DNA from: Brachybacterium timonense
Lineage (GTDB): Bacteria; Actinomycetota; Actinomycetes; Actinomycetales; Dermabacteraceae
Direction: 5' to 3'
Length of the DNA stretch: 64,000 nucleotides
NCBI RefSeq assembly: GCF_900258505.1
Contig: NZ_LT984895.1
Location: 959,952-1,023,951, forward strand
The notes beneath the pieces are model-generated. The model was given only the letters and a program-made list of their open reading frames with translations. It did no database searches and had not been told where the DNA came from. The position numbers and the translations under genes are program-made. This document shows, one piece after another, positions 18,322 to 27,305 of this stretch (positions within the stretch are counted from its first letter, which is position 1; every line of letters begins with the position of its first letter).

Positions 18322-18629
18322 GACGTGCTCGACTTCGGGCGTCATCTCGCCCGTGCCGATTCGCACCGCCGGGCGGGGCCTGCGCTTCACACAGAGGCGA
18401 ACAACGAGTGGGCAGCCGTGTGCGACTTCGATTCGGCGTCAACGACGTCGTTTCCGCGTTGTACCCGGACATTCGGAACTCGTACCTTGAGCTGCATGGC
18501 GCGAGCGTGGCGGTCCGCTATGAGAATGGCACCTCCATCCCGCTTGACGACCTCGTGCAAGACCTCGATGAGGTGCGGGACCATCTCATGAGCCACGAAC
18601 GGCTCGCCCACTTGAGCGCGGGCCACTAG
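18318..18629 (+). CDS. hypothetical small protein, partner of the preceding gene
   Basis: This is up to 103 residues if the GTG overlapping the previous stop is used. The first 30 residues are Arg/Ser/Pro-rich and look unlike a folded protein. A later GTG at about 18408 would give a shorter, better-looking product beginning VGSRVRLRFGVNDVVSALYP. The convincing part contains YLELHGASVAVRYENGTSIP and DLVQDLDEVRDHLM, an alpha/beta-looking, acidic sequence. I do not recognise the family. With the upstream gene it looks like a two-gene unit of unknown role. Confidence 0.45.
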   Translation: MRRARLRASSRPCRFAPPGGACASHRGEQRVGSRVRLRFGVNDVVSALYPDIRNSYLELHGASVAVRYENGTSIPLDDLVQDLDEVRDHLMSHERLAHLSAGH

Positions 18630-18852
18630 CTTGCGCCCACGGACGTGCCGTCACGAGTCCCGGGGGAGACGGGCCTGGGAGTCGCTGCTTCTCGCAGCTT
18701 CGCGCGGAAAAATTCGTCGACCCTCACCAGGCGCGATACCATGATGGCCGACGGCAACCCGGGCGCCTCATGTGTTCACTTCGTATGCGCGACAGATCTG
18801 AGTACCATCGTCGACACGCAAAGCCGTGCCCTGACCTGCACCGTCATCGCAT

Positions 18853-18947
18853 GGAGGCGTACGTGTCCTGGTGGGCACCCTGGTCTTCAAAACCAGTGAG
18901 ACCGAGCATCTCGGTCTGGCGGGTTCGATTCCCGTCCGCCTCCGCCA
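18853..18947 (+). tRNA. selC: tRNA-Sec (anticodon TCA)
   Basis: The 95-nt sequence includes an encoded 3' GCCA. The acceptor GGAGGCG pairs with CGCCTCC. The anticodon arm CTGGT-CTTCAAA-ACCAG exposes TCA, which reads UGA. The variable arm is long (about 20 nt, GAGACCGAGCATCTCGGTCT). The T-arm has GGGTTCGATTCCC. These are the features of bacterial tRNA-Sec. It lies 25 bp upstream of selA, so selC, selA and selB probably share expression. Confidence 0.95.
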
Positions 18948-18972
18948 AGCTTCTTCCCCGCAGGAGGTCCCC

Positions 18973-20310
18973 GTGAGCGCCGATGCTGCCGCCCCCGAGG
19001 AGGACCCGCGCCGGCGGATCCCCCGCACCGACCATCTGATGGCCGATCCGGCGGTCGCTCGGGCCGCCGCGGCGATGGGGGAGAAGGTCGTGCTCGGGGT
19101 CGTGCGCGCCGCCCAGGATCGGGCGCGCCGCGGCGAGATCAGCCCGGACGAGGTCACCGACGCTGTGCTCGATGCGCTCGGCACCCGCACCGCCTCATCG
19201 CTGCGCCCGGTCCTGAATGCGACCGGCGTCGTCGTGCACACGAATCTGGGTCGCGCGCCGCTGTCGCCGCTCGCCCAGCAGGCACTGCTCGACGCCGCCG
19301 GATACACCGACGTCGAGTTCGACCTCGCGACGGGTGCCCGGTCCCGCCGCGGCGCCGCCGCCCGCGCCGCGCTGCTCGCAGCGTGCCCCGGCGCGGAGGA
19401 TGCGCTGATCGTCAACAACGGTGCGGCGGCGCTCGCGCTCGCGACCACCGCGCTCGCCGGTACCGGCGAGGTGGTGATCTCTCGCGGTGAGCTGATCGAG
19501 ATCGGGGCAGGGTTCCGGCTGCCGGACCTGATCGCGTCGACCGGGACGCGGATCCGGGAGGTCGGCGCCACGAACCGCACGCACCTGGCTGATTACACGC
19601 GCGCGATCGACGGCGGCGCCGCCGCGGTGCTGCGCATCCACGCCTCGAACTACCGCATCACCGGGTTCACGAGCAGCGTCCCGGTTGCGGAGCTCGCCGG
19701 GCCGTGCCGCGACGCGGGCATCCCGCTGATCGTCGATATCGGTAGCGGCCTGTTCGCGCCGGATCCGTTGCTGCCGGATGAACCGGATCTGCCCTCGGCC
19801 CTCGCCGATGGCGCCGATCTCGTGCTCGCCAGCGGCGACAAGCTGCTCGGCGGCCCGCAGGCCGGGATCCTGCTCGGCCGCGCCGACATCATCGCGAGGC
19901 TCGCCCGGCATCCGCTGGCCCGCGCGATGCGCGCCGACAAGCTGGCTCTCGCCGCGATCGAAGCGACCCTCGAGGGACCGACGCCCCCGGTGCTCGCCTA
20001 CCTGCGCACGGACCCGTCGGCGCTGCGCGAGCGCACGGAGCGTCTCGCCGCCCGGGTCGGCGGGGAGGTCGTTCCGCATGACGGTCGGGTCGGCGGCGGG
20101 GGCGGCGCTGAGGTGCCGATCTCCGGGTGGGCGCTCGCCCTGCCCGCCGCGCTCGCACCGCTGCTGCGCGGTGGAGACCCGGCGATCGTCGGCACCGTGC
20201 GCGATGGCCGCTGCCTGCTGGATCTGCGCTGCATCCCCGAGGAGCTCGACGGCACGGTCGCGCAGACCGTTGCTGCAGCGCTCACCGAAGCGCAGGGGAA
20301 GGCGGATTGA
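18973..20310 (+). CDS. selA: L-seryl-tRNA(Sec) selenium transferase
   Basis: This 445-residue PLP enzyme starts at GTG 18973 behind AGGAGG; in-frame sequence upstream lies inside selC and is not coding. The PLP lysine is Lys290 in ASGDKLLGGPQAG. LNATGVVVHTNLGRAPLS near residue 81 is a conserved family block. The enzyme converts seryl-tRNA-Sec to selenocysteyl-tRNA-Sec using selenophosphate from SelD, and forms a decamer in E. coli. Its length is close to that of the E. coli protein. The stop overlaps the selB start (TGATG), so the two are coupled. Confidence 0.97.
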   Translation: MSADAAAPEEDPRRRIPRTDHLMADPAVARAAAAMGEKVVLGVVRAAQDRARRGEISPDEVTDAVLDALGTRTASSLRPVLNATGVVVHTNLGRAPLSPLAQQALLDAAGYTDVEFDLATGARSRRGAAARAALLAACPGAEDALIVNNGAAALALATTALAGTGEVVISRGELIEIGAGFRLPDLIASTGTRIREVGATNRTHLADYTRAIDGGAAAVLRIHASNYRITGFTSSVPVAELAGPCRDAGIPLIVDIGSGLFAPDPLLPDEPDLPSALADGADLVLASGDKLLGGPQAGILLGRADIIARLARHPLARAMRADKLALAAIEATLEGPTPPVLAYLRTDPSALRERTERLAARVGGEVVPHDGRVGGGGGAEVPISGWALALPAALAPLLRGGDPAIVGTVRDGRCLLDLRCIPEELDGTVAQTVAAALTEAQGKAD

Positions 20311-22097
20311 TGCAGGTCATCGCCACTGCGGGGCATGTGGACCACGGCAAGTCTACGCTGATCCGGGCGCTCACAGGTATCGAACCGGACCGGTGGGCGG
20401 AGGAGAAGCGTCGCGGTCTCACGATCGATCTCGGCTTCGCGTGGACGCGCCTGCCGTCGGGCCGCAGCGTGTCGTTCGTGGATGTGCCGGGGCATGAGCG
20501 GTTCCTCGGGAACATGCTCGCCGGGCTCGGTCCCGCGCCGATCGTGCTGTTCGTCGTCGCTGCCGATGAGGGGTGGCGGGAACAGTCCGACGACCACCGT
20601 GATGCGGTCGCTGCGCTCGGCATCGACCGCGGCATCATCGCACTGACCCGTGCGGATCTCGCCCCGGAACGCGTCGGCGAGACGACCGCGCAGGTGCGTG
20701 ACGAGCTCGCCGGCACGGGACTCGCCGACGCCCCGATCGTGCCGGTCAGCGCCGTGACCGGCGACGGGCTGCCGGAGCTGCGCGCCGCGATCGGCGAGCT
20801 CCTCGCGGACCTGCCCGCCCCGGCAGCTGAGGCGCCGGTGCGGATGTGGCTCGACCGCGCGTTCACCGCTTCTGGCGCGGGCGCGGTCGTGACCGGCACG
20901 CTCGCTGCGGGGACGATCCACCGGGAAGACCGGCTCGAGCTGCTCGGTGCCGACGAGGATCGGGAAGTGGTCGTCCGGTCCCTGCAGTCCCGCGGCGGGG
21001 CGGTCGACCAGATCGGTCCGACGAGCCGGGTCGCCGTGAACCTCCGCGGTGTGGATGCTGACCGGGTGGGACGCGGCGACGCACTGCTCACCCCGGGCGC
21101 GTTCCACCGCAGCGATCTGCTGGATGTGCGGGCCATGACCGGCGCTGATTTCGCCGACGCCCCCGAGGAGATCGTCGTGCATGTCGGAACCGCGGCGGTG
21201 CCGGCGCGGGTGCGTCCGCTCGGTGCCGCGCATGCCCGGCTCAGCCTCGCCCGACCGCTGCCGCTCATGGTGGGGGACCGGGTCGTGCTGCGCGGCAGCG
21301 GCGAGCATCCGGTGCGCACGGGGGCGCTCGTGCTCGATGTGGATCCGCCGCGGCTGGACCGTCGCGGTGACGGGGCACGTCGCGCGGAGACGCTCACGCA
21401 GATGGGGCCGACGGGCGATGTCACCCTCGAGGTCGCCCGACGCCGCGCCGTGCGCGCCGCCGACCTGGCACGTTTCGGGATCGTGATCCCTGAGCCGCCG
21501 CCGGCACAGGTGCGCCGTGTCGGGGAGTGGCTCGTTGATGGGGCGGCGCTCGACGGCTGGACATCGGCTCTGCGCGACACGGTCGCAGCGCATGCGCGGC
21601 AACATCCGCTCGCCCCGGGCCTCCCCGCGAAGGCAGCCCAGGATGCGCTCGCCCTGCCCGATCCGATCCTGCTCGATGCGGTCGTGCGCGCGAGCGGTCT
21701 GGAGCAGCGGGATGGCCGGATCCGGGATCCGAAGACCGTGCAGGGCATGGGCGCCGCGGAGAGCGCTATCGCGACGCTCGAGAAGCGGCTGCGCGCCGAG
21801 CCGTTCGCCGCCCCGGAAGCGGATGATCTCGCCGCGCTGAAGCTCGGGCCGAAGGAGATCGCGGCCGCTGCGCGGCAGGGGCGCCTGCTGCGCCTCGACG
21901 ACGGGGTCGTGCTCCTCCCGACCGCCCCGGCGCTCGCGATGCGGGAGCTCGCGGCGCTGCCCCAGCCGTTCACGACCAGCCAGGCGCGTCAGGCGCTCGG
22001 CACGACGCGACGCGTCGCGATCCCGCTGCTCGAGCATCTCGATGGACGGGGCTGGACCCGCCGGCTCGACGGGACGACGCGCGAAGTCGTGCGCTGA
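20310..22097 (+). CDS. selB: selenocysteine-specific elongation factor
   Basis: This 595-residue protein starts at the ATG overlapping the selA stop. The G1 motif AGHVDHGKST lies at residues 7-16, G3 is DVPGHERF, and G4 is the SelB-type TRAD in place of NKxD. EF-Tu-like domains II and III follow, then a C-terminal half of winged-helix domains (for example GPKEIAAAARQGRLLRLDDG) that bind the SECIS hairpin. It delivers Sec-tRNA to the ribosome at UGA. With selA, selC and selD in the same island, the decoding set is complete here except for seryl-tRNA synthetase. Confidence 0.97.
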   Translation: MQVIATAGHVDHGKSTLIRALTGIEPDRWAEEKRRGLTIDLGFAWTRLPSGRSVSFVDVPGHERFLGNMLAGLGPAPIVLFVVAADEGWREQSDDHRDAVAALGIDRGIIALTRADLAPERVGETTAQVRDELAGTGLADAPIVPVSAVTGDGLPELRAAIGELLADLPAPAAEAPVRMWLDRAFTASGAGAVVTGTLAAGTIHREDRLELLGADEDREVVVRSLQSRGGAVDQIGPTSRVAVNLRGVDADRVGRGDALLTPGAFHRSDLLDVRAMTGADFADAPEEIVVHVGTAAVPARVRPLGAAHARLSLARPLPLMVGDRVVLRGSGEHPVRTGALVLDVDPPRLDRRGDGARRAETLTQMGPTGDVTLEVARRRAVRAADLARFGIVIPEPPPAQVRRVGEWLVDGAALDGWTSALRDTVAAHARQHPLAPGLPAKAAQDALALPDPILLDAVVRASGLEQRDGRIRDPKTVQGMGAAESAIATLEKRLRAEPFAAPEADDLAALKLGPKEIAAAARQGRLLRLDDGVVLLPTAPALAMRELAALPQPFTTSQARQALGTTRRVAIPLLEHLDGRGWTRRLDGTTREVVR

Positions 22098-22180
22098 GCG
22101 TGGCCGCTGCTGCCGGACGCCGGGCACGTCCGCGAGGTCCACTGAAGGACACGCGCGGTAACGGCGGCGCGTGCGCGTGG

Positions 22181-22529
22181 TCAGGCGCGCTGGCCGAGAA
22201 CCTGCTGGTGCGCCTGCACGAGCGTCGCGTACGCGCGACTGTGATCCGACATGCCGAGCACCGCGGACACTGACGTCGGCGATTCCCAGAGCGCCCGGAC
22301 CTCGCGGACGGAACCGTCGGCGAGAACCGCGATCGCCGCGATCCGCGAGTCGCTCCCGGCAGGCGCCGGAAGAATGCGCTGCACCTGCGACCAGATGAGC
22401 TGCTGCGGCGCGCTGAGGAGGCCGCACCAGGCGAACCCCCTGCTCAGCGATCTCCAGGCGAGCGCGCCGCGCCATCCACAGGATGAAAAGGCCACCGCCG
22501 AGCGCGACCAGCGTCGGGACCAGCCCACA
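22181..22529 (-). pseudogene. frameshifted PH-domain-like membrane protein remnant
   Basis: Two minus-strand frames each hold part of one plausible protein. The upstream part reads TLVALGGGLFILWMARRARL, a membrane helix followed by EIAEQG. It then goes out of frame at a run of five G (22436-22440). The other frame continues FAWCGLLSAPQQLIWSQVQR and runs to a stop at 22181. Removing one G restores a continuous product. A TAG at 22530-22532 also cuts off the start. The restored product resembles the intact protein at 24114-24593 (one or more helices, then a PH-like beta domain), so this is probably a decayed paralogue. Confidence 0.55.
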
Positions 22530-22652
22530 CTATGCGAGGCGCCGACCGGCCCGTACCGCTGTGGGGCGGGATCGACGTGCGGCGGGATGGAGCGGCCGCG
22601 TGGCGCTCCGACACAGCCGTCACCCGGATCGCGTGCACATCCCGCGTCGGGC

Positions 22653-22670
22653 ATGGGGAGTAGTCCCCAT
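22653..22670. promoter_or_regulatory. 18-bp palindromic operator candidate upstream of the first WXG-type gene
   Basis: ATGGGGAGTAGTCCCCAT has perfect 7-bp arms (ATGGGGA/TCCCCAT) around GTAG. It lies 68 bp before the gene at 22739. A near-identical palindrome stands before the second WXG-type locus (40691-40708), which argues for a shared regulator. Confidence 0.6.
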
Positions 22671-22738
22671 GGAGCGCATGCAGGGATCTCCGTAGCGTCT
22701 ATGTCATTGATGGCAGGTCATGAAACGGGGGATGCGCG

Positions 22739-24052
22739 ATGTCGGGGTTCTTGGGCGGCGATACAGATCAGATGCGTCAGCACGGTGCCGCCTGCGCCCA
22801 GGGGGCGCAGTGCATCGTCGACACGACCGAGGCCGTGTCCGCCTTCGTCGACTCGGTGCCGTGGCTCGGACCTGACGCGATCGCCTTCCGCGCCCTGTGG
22901 CACGGCACGATCAAGCCGGGGATGCTCGCGAAGGCCGACGACATCCGCGCCAAGGGCGACGAGATCACGCAGCACGCCGACGAGCAGGACCAGACCTCGA
23001 GCTCGTCGGACGGCTCCGTCCTCGACCAGATCCGCGACTTCATCGACCGGTACTTCGGCCCCGGACTGTCGCCGTTCCCACCCGGCGGTGTCGGTTCGCC
23101 GCTGACCCCGGGCGTCATCGATGCGCTCCGGCAGGGGCTGGGCGACTGGTTCACCGGTGGGGGTGAGAAGGGGCCGCAAGAGTTCTACGGCGATTCGGGC
23201 TTCGGGTCGAAGGGCCAGATGTACGGGCAGGATCGGCCAGTTGGCGATCAGCTGCATGGCCGCGGTGACCTGCTCCCCGGGCGCGAGATCGATGAGGACT
23301 TCGGCTTCCTGGACGTCCACGCGGGAGCGAACGGCAGCGCTGGCGCCTCCGCCACCACCGACCCCTACGGCAATATGACGGGAACGGTGGGCGCGCGCGG
23401 CAGCGTCGAAGTCGGCCTCGATGAGCGCTTGAACGGGCCCTTCGGGATGGGCGTGGACGCGAGCGGACGCCTTGGCGCCGAAGGGTACGCCGAGGCGGGA
23501 GGCACCATCGGGCCCGACGGGTTCAGCGCGGGGGGACGAGCAGGCATCGGCGCGTACGGAGAGACCAGCGTAAAAGGGGACGGCCTGCTCGGCTCGTCCA
23601 GTGCCGTGACGGTTACCGGTTACGCCGGCGCGGAAGCGCATGCCAATGGGTACAGTCACGCCACGCGCAACGACGACGGCCAGATCAACGGCTGGAGCAC
23701 GGGCTTCGACGCCGGTGCGTTCGCCGGCGCCCAGGTCACGGAGAAGTTCGAAGCGACCAGCCCGGGCGGCTGGTTCTCCGGATCCACGTCGATCAGCGAG
23801 AAGGCGGGCGCCGGGGCGAGCATCGCTGCGGGCCAGACCATCTCGACCGACGAGATCTCCATCTCCGTGGGCGGCAGCCTGGCTGCGGAGCTCGGTCTCG
23901 GCGGTTCGACGGAGATCGCGCTCCACCCGAACGCCATCGTCGACACGTTCACGCCGGGCGACTACAACCTGGACGATGCGATCTGCGACGGCGGCTCGGC
24001 GCTGCACAGCGCAGGTGATTGGGTGAACGACCGGATGCCCTGGAACTGGTGA
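22739..24052 (+). CDS. WXG100-like secreted effector with glycine-rich tail
   Basis: The predicted protein has 437 residues. Residues 1-90 form a helical WXG100/LXG-like module with the W-x-G turn at Trp42-Leu-Gly44 and ADEQD at 80-84. These align without gaps to the module of the gene at 38269-39837. A Pro/Gly linker follows (about 100-140). From about 180 to 410 is a Gly/Ala/Ser-rich region with many short beta-like repeats (DVHAGANGSAG, VGARGSVEVG, GAGASIAAG). There is no classical signal peptide. I infer export by a type VII-like (ESX/Esx) system not present in the window. The function of the tail is unknown; it has no recognisable catalytic motif. Confidence 0.65.
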   Translation: MSGFLGGDTDQMRQHGAACAQGAQCIVDTTEAVSAFVDSVPWLGPDAIAFRALWHGTIKPGMLAKADDIRAKGDEITQHADEQDQTSSSSDGSVLDQIRDFIDRYFGPGLSPFPPGGVGSPLTPGVIDALRQGLGDWFTGGGEKGPQEFYGDSGFGSKGQMYGQDRPVGDQLHGRGDLLPGREIDEDFGFLDVHAGANGSAGASATTDPYGNMTGTVGARGSVEVGLDERLNGPFGMGVDASGRLGAEGYAEAGGTIGPDGFSAGGRAGIGAYGETSVKGDGLLGSSSAVTVTGYAGAEAHANGYSHATRNDDGQINGWSTGFDAGAFAGAQVTEKFEATSPGGWFSGSTSISEKAGAGASIAAGQTISTDEISISVGGSLAAELGLGGSTEIALHPNAIVDTFTPGDYNLDDAICDGGSALHSAGDWVNDRMPWNW

Positions 24053-24064
24053 GCTGACGTCGAC

Positions 24065-24108
24065 AGCGGGTCGGCTTCCCCCGGACTGCGGCGGGGGACC
24101 AGCCCGCT
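24065..24108. terminator. terminator between convergent genes
   Basis: AGCGGG...CCCCCG pairs with CGGGGG...CCCGCT, with small internal mismatches. It lies between the WXG-type gene and the leftward PH-domain gene. Confidence 0.6.
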
Positions 24109-24113
24109 GCTTG

Positions 24114-24593
24114 CTATCCGCGCGGGTTCGCCGCCCACCACGCGGCATGCGCCTCCTGGAGAGCACGCATCGCCCGGTTCAGCGACGGATCGTGGACGGT
24201 GCCCTCGTCAGGGGCGCGGCGCAGCGCTGTCAGTGCGACCACGTTCCCGTCGCGCAGATGGAGCAGCGCAGTCGCGGGGCCGCGACCATGGATATCCGGC
24301 GGCTGGATCGCCTGGATCGCCACGAACGAGACCGACTGCTCCGGCCCGAACATGCCGCGCCACGCGACTCCGTCGGGACGCAGCACCATCCGGGACCGCA
24401 GACCGAGCAGCAGCATCCCCAGGCCGGTAAGGCCGAACACCGGCAGCCCTACCAGGAAAGCGAACAGCGTGCTGTCGCCCGTGACGAGCGGTGCGATCAC
24501 GCCGACCACGCTGAACAGCAGTCCCACGGCCAGCAGCAAGGGCCCGATGATCATGAACAGCATCGCCGGACCGGCGCGGAACGTGCGGGTCAT
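24114..24593 (-). CDS. two-helix membrane protein with PH-like domain
   Basis: This 159-residue protein has two hydrophobic helices (about residues 10-32, MLFMIIGPLLLAVGLLFSVV, and 45-63). A beta-rich domain of PH type follows, with RMVLRPDGVAWRGMF and ATALLHLRDGNVVALTALRR. Such small bacterial PH-domain membrane proteins are common in actinomycetes and mostly uncharacterised. The frameshifted remnant at 22181-22529 has the same order of helix and domain, so paralogues flank the WXG-type gene. It converges on that gene, so they are not one operon. A role linked to the effector (for example protection) is speculation. Confidence 0.6.
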   Translation of the reverse strand: MTRTFRAGPAMLFMIIGPLLLAVGLLFSVVGVIAPLVTGDSTLFAFLVGLPVFGLTGLGMLLLGLRSRMVLRPDGVAWRGMFGPEQSVSFVAIQAIQPPDIHGRGPATALLHLRDGNVVALTALRRAPDEGTVHDPSLNRAMRALQEAHAAWWAANPRG

Positions 24594-24644
24594 GCTGTCA
24601 GTCCTCCTGGGATCGCTCGAAAGGCGGAATCTTGCGCCCGTGCC

Positions 24645-27305
24645 TCAGTTCCGTGCGGGCTTCGGCGGCGCCTCGCCGAGCTCGACGTCGCTCACCGTGA
24701 TCTCCTCGCCGCCGCACGCGAGCGTCATCGACTCGATCCGGCCGAGCGCCTCGAGATCACCGCGGGCCGCCTCGATGTGGTCGACCGCGCCCTGCGGCAG
24801 CGTGAGCGTGAACGACAGGATCGGGGTCTTCTGCGACACCTTCGCATCCGACTTGATGCGCCGCACCGCGATCGCCGCCTGCGACACCGCACCCAGCAGC
24901 GCCGCATCCGCGCCCTCCGCGGCCGCGCGCAGCGGGGCCGCTTCCGGCCAGGGCTGCGTGTGCACGCTGCCGTCCCGCCACCAGGACCACACCTCTTCAG
25001 TGGCGAACACGATCACCGGGGCGAACAGCCGCAGCAGCACGTCCAGCACGATCGCGAGGGCCGCCCGTGCGGAGGCGGTTGCCGGATCGTCGGCGTCCCC
25101 GTGTGCACGAGCCTTCACGAGCTCGATGTAGTCATCGCAGAACGTCCAGAAGAACGGCTCGACCACCTCGAGGGCTCGCGCATAGTCCAGATCCTCCAGT
25201 GCGGCGGTGGCCTGGTCGACCACCTGCGCGAGCGCCGCCAGCAGCGATCGGTCCAGCGGCGCGGTGACAGCCGACGGGTCTGCCGCGAGCTGCCCGGAAG
25301 GATCCGTCGGCGCCTCACCGAAGCCGAGCGCGAACTTCGAGGCATTGAGGATCTTGATCGCGAGGCGCCGGCCGATCTTCATCTGGCCTTCGTCGAAAGC
25401 GGTGTCCACGCCCTGCCGGGCGCGACCAGCCCAATACCGCACCCCGTCAGAACCGTGCTGGTGCAGCAGACCGATGGGGGTGACCACGTTGCCCTTGGAC
25501 TTCGACATCTTCTTGCGGTCCGGATCTAGGATCCAGCCGTTGATCGACGCGTGCTTCCACGGCAGTTCATCCAGTTGCAGGTGTGAACGCACGATTGTGG
25601 AGAACAACCAGGTGCGGATGATGTCGTGGCCCTGCGGGCGTAGATCCATCGGGTACACGAGCTCGAACAGCTCCGGGTCGTGCAGCCAGCCGCCGGCAAG
25701 CTGCGGGGTGAGCGAGCTCGTCGCCCACGTGTCGAGGATGTCAGGGTCGGCGACGAAGCCACCCGGTTCACCGCGCTGCGACTCCTCGAAGCCTTCCGGG
25801 ACGTCGATCGTCGGGTCGATCGGCAGCTGATCGTGCGAGGGGGTGAGCACGCGGTCGTAGTCGACGTTTCCGTCGGCGTCCACGCGGTACCAGATCGGGA
25901 ACGGCACGCCGAAGAAACGCTGCCGGGAGATCAGCCAGTCACCGCTGAGCCCCTCCACCCAGTTGCGGTAGCGCGCCTCCATATGGGCGGGATGCCACGT
26001 GAGCTCCTGACCGCGAGCGATGAGCTGGGAGCGCAGGCCATCCTCGCCGTGATCGCGGCCACCGTTGGTGAGGTACCACTGGCGGCTGGTCACGTATTCC
26101 AGTGGCTTGTCGCCGTTCTCGTAGAACTTCACCGGGTGAGTGATTCGGCGCGGCTCGCCCACCAGGTCGCCGGTCTCCGTGACCATCTCGACCACACGCT
26201 TCTGAGCGCTGAACACCGTCAGACCAACGAGCTCGGCGTAGCGAGTCTGCCCCTGCTCGGAGGTGATCCACGGGGCGTCGGCGATGAAGCGGCCATCGCG
26301 TCCGATCACGCAGCGCGTGGGCAGCTCCAGTTCGCGCCACCAGATCACGTCAGTGGCGTCGCCGAACGTGCAGATCATGGCGATGCCGGCGCCCTTGTCT
26401 GCCTGCGCGAGGCGGTGCGGATGCACCGGAACCTCAACGTCGAACAGGGGAGAGCGCACGGTGGTGCCGAACAGGTCCTGGTAGCGCTCGTCATCGGGGT
26501 GCGCCACGAGGGCTACGCAGGCCGGCAACAGCTCGGGGCGGGTGGTCTCGATGAAGACCTTCTCGCCGGAGCCGTCAGTCTTCGTGAAGCCGATGCGGTG
26601 ATAGGCACCGTCCCGCTCGCGATCCTCCTGCTCGGCCTGTGCCACAGCCGTGCGGTAGGTGACGTCCCACATGGTGGGTGCCTCGGACTGGTACGCCTGC
26701 CCTGCTGCGAGATTCTCGAGGAATGCCTTCTGCGACACGGCACGCGAGCGGGCGTCGATCGTCTGGTAGCTGTGGTTCCAGTCCACGGACAGGCCGAGCG
26801 TACGGAAGACCTCCTCGAAGGACTTCTCATCGATGCGGGTGAGTCGCTCGCACAGCTCAATAAAGTTACGCCGTGATATCGGCAGCTGGTTTGCCGCCTT
26901 GGAGGACTTGTTATCCCCGCCCTCCTGCGGCGGCGTGAAGTCCGGGTCGTACGGCAACGATGGGTCGCAGCGCACGCCGTAGTAGTTCTGCACGCGGCGT
27001 TCCGTGGGCAGGCCGTTGTCGTCCCAGCCCAGCGGGTAGAACACGTTCTTGCCGCGCATCCGCTGATAACGGGCGATCATGTCGGCCTGCGAGTAGCCGA
27101 ACACGTGGCCGATGTGCAGGGAGCCGGAGGCAGTGGGTGGCGGAGTGTCGATGCTGAACACCTGCTCGCGCGTGGTCTCGCGATCGAAGGCATGGATCTG
27201 CGAGTCGCTCCATACCCTGTCCCACTTCTCCTCGAGCCCATCCAGGCTCGGGCGGTCAGGAACGGTGCGGGTCGGGCGCGATGCGGTGTCGGTCATGGGT
27301 GCCAT
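24645..27305 (-). CDS. valS: valyl-tRNA synthetase
   Basis: This 886-residue class Ia synthetase carries the HIGH motif in GSLHIGHVFGYSQ and KMSKS in RKKMSKSKGNVV. The editing (CP1) domain lies between them, with IETTRPELLPACVALVAHPDD. An anticodon-binding region follows, and a C-terminal segment is present but short. ATG codons at 27305 and 27296 (MAPMTDTASR) are both possible. It charges tRNA-Val and hydrolyses mischarged threonyl-tRNA-Val. The KMSKS region has an extra DPDRKK lead. There is no T-box upstream; the 530 bp before it show nothing but divergent promoter space. Confidence 0.96.
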   Translation of the reverse strand: MAPMTDTASRPTRTVPDRPSLDGLEEKWDRVWSDSQIHAFDRETTREQVFSIDTPPPTASGSLHIGHVFGYSQADMIARYQRMRGKNVFYPLGWDDNGLPTERRVQNYYGVRCDPSLPYDPDFTPPQEGGDNKSSKAANQLPISRRNFIELCERLTRIDEKSFEEVFRTLGLSVDWNHSYQTIDARSRAVSQKAFLENLAAGQAYQSEAPTMWDVTYRTAVAQAEQEDRERDGAYHRIGFTKTDGSGEKVFIETTRPELLPACVALVAHPDDERYQDLFGTTVRSPLFDVEVPVHPHRLAQADKGAGIAMICTFGDATDVIWWRELELPTRCVIGRDGRFIADAPWITSEQGQTRYAELVGLTVFSAQKRVVEMVTETGDLVGEPRRITHPVKFYENGDKPLEYVTSRQWYLTNGGRDHGEDGLRSQLIARGQELTWHPAHMEARYRNWVEGLSGDWLISRQRFFGVPFPIWYRVDADGNVDYDRVLTPSHDQLPIDPTIDVPEGFEESQRGEPGGFVADPDILDTWATSSLTPQLAGGWLHDPELFELVYPMDLRPQGHDIIRTWLFSTIVRSHLQLDELPWKHASINGWILDPDRKKMSKSKGNVVTPIGLLHQHGSDGVRYWAGRARQGVDTAFDEGQMKIGRRLAIKILNASKFALGFGEAPTDPSGQLAADPSAVTAPLDRSLLAALAQVVDQATAALEDLDYARALEVVEPFFWTFCDDYIELVKARAHGDADDPATASARAALAIVLDVLLRLFAPVIVFATEEVWSWWRDGSVHTQPWPEAAPLRAAAEGADAALLGAVSQAAIAVRRIKSDAKVSQKTPILSFTLTLPQGAVDHIEAARGDLEALGRIESMTLACGGEEITVSDVELGEAPPKPARN

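Noticed and set aside
19998-22475. 825-residue minus-strand open frame spanning selB
   Set aside because: It is a shadow frame of selB. Only its first residues, at 22440-22475, belong to the decayed PH-like gene described separately.
24645-27305. T-box upstream of valS
   Set aside because: No GGTGG-ACC T-box sequence or Val specifier is visible in the region before valS.
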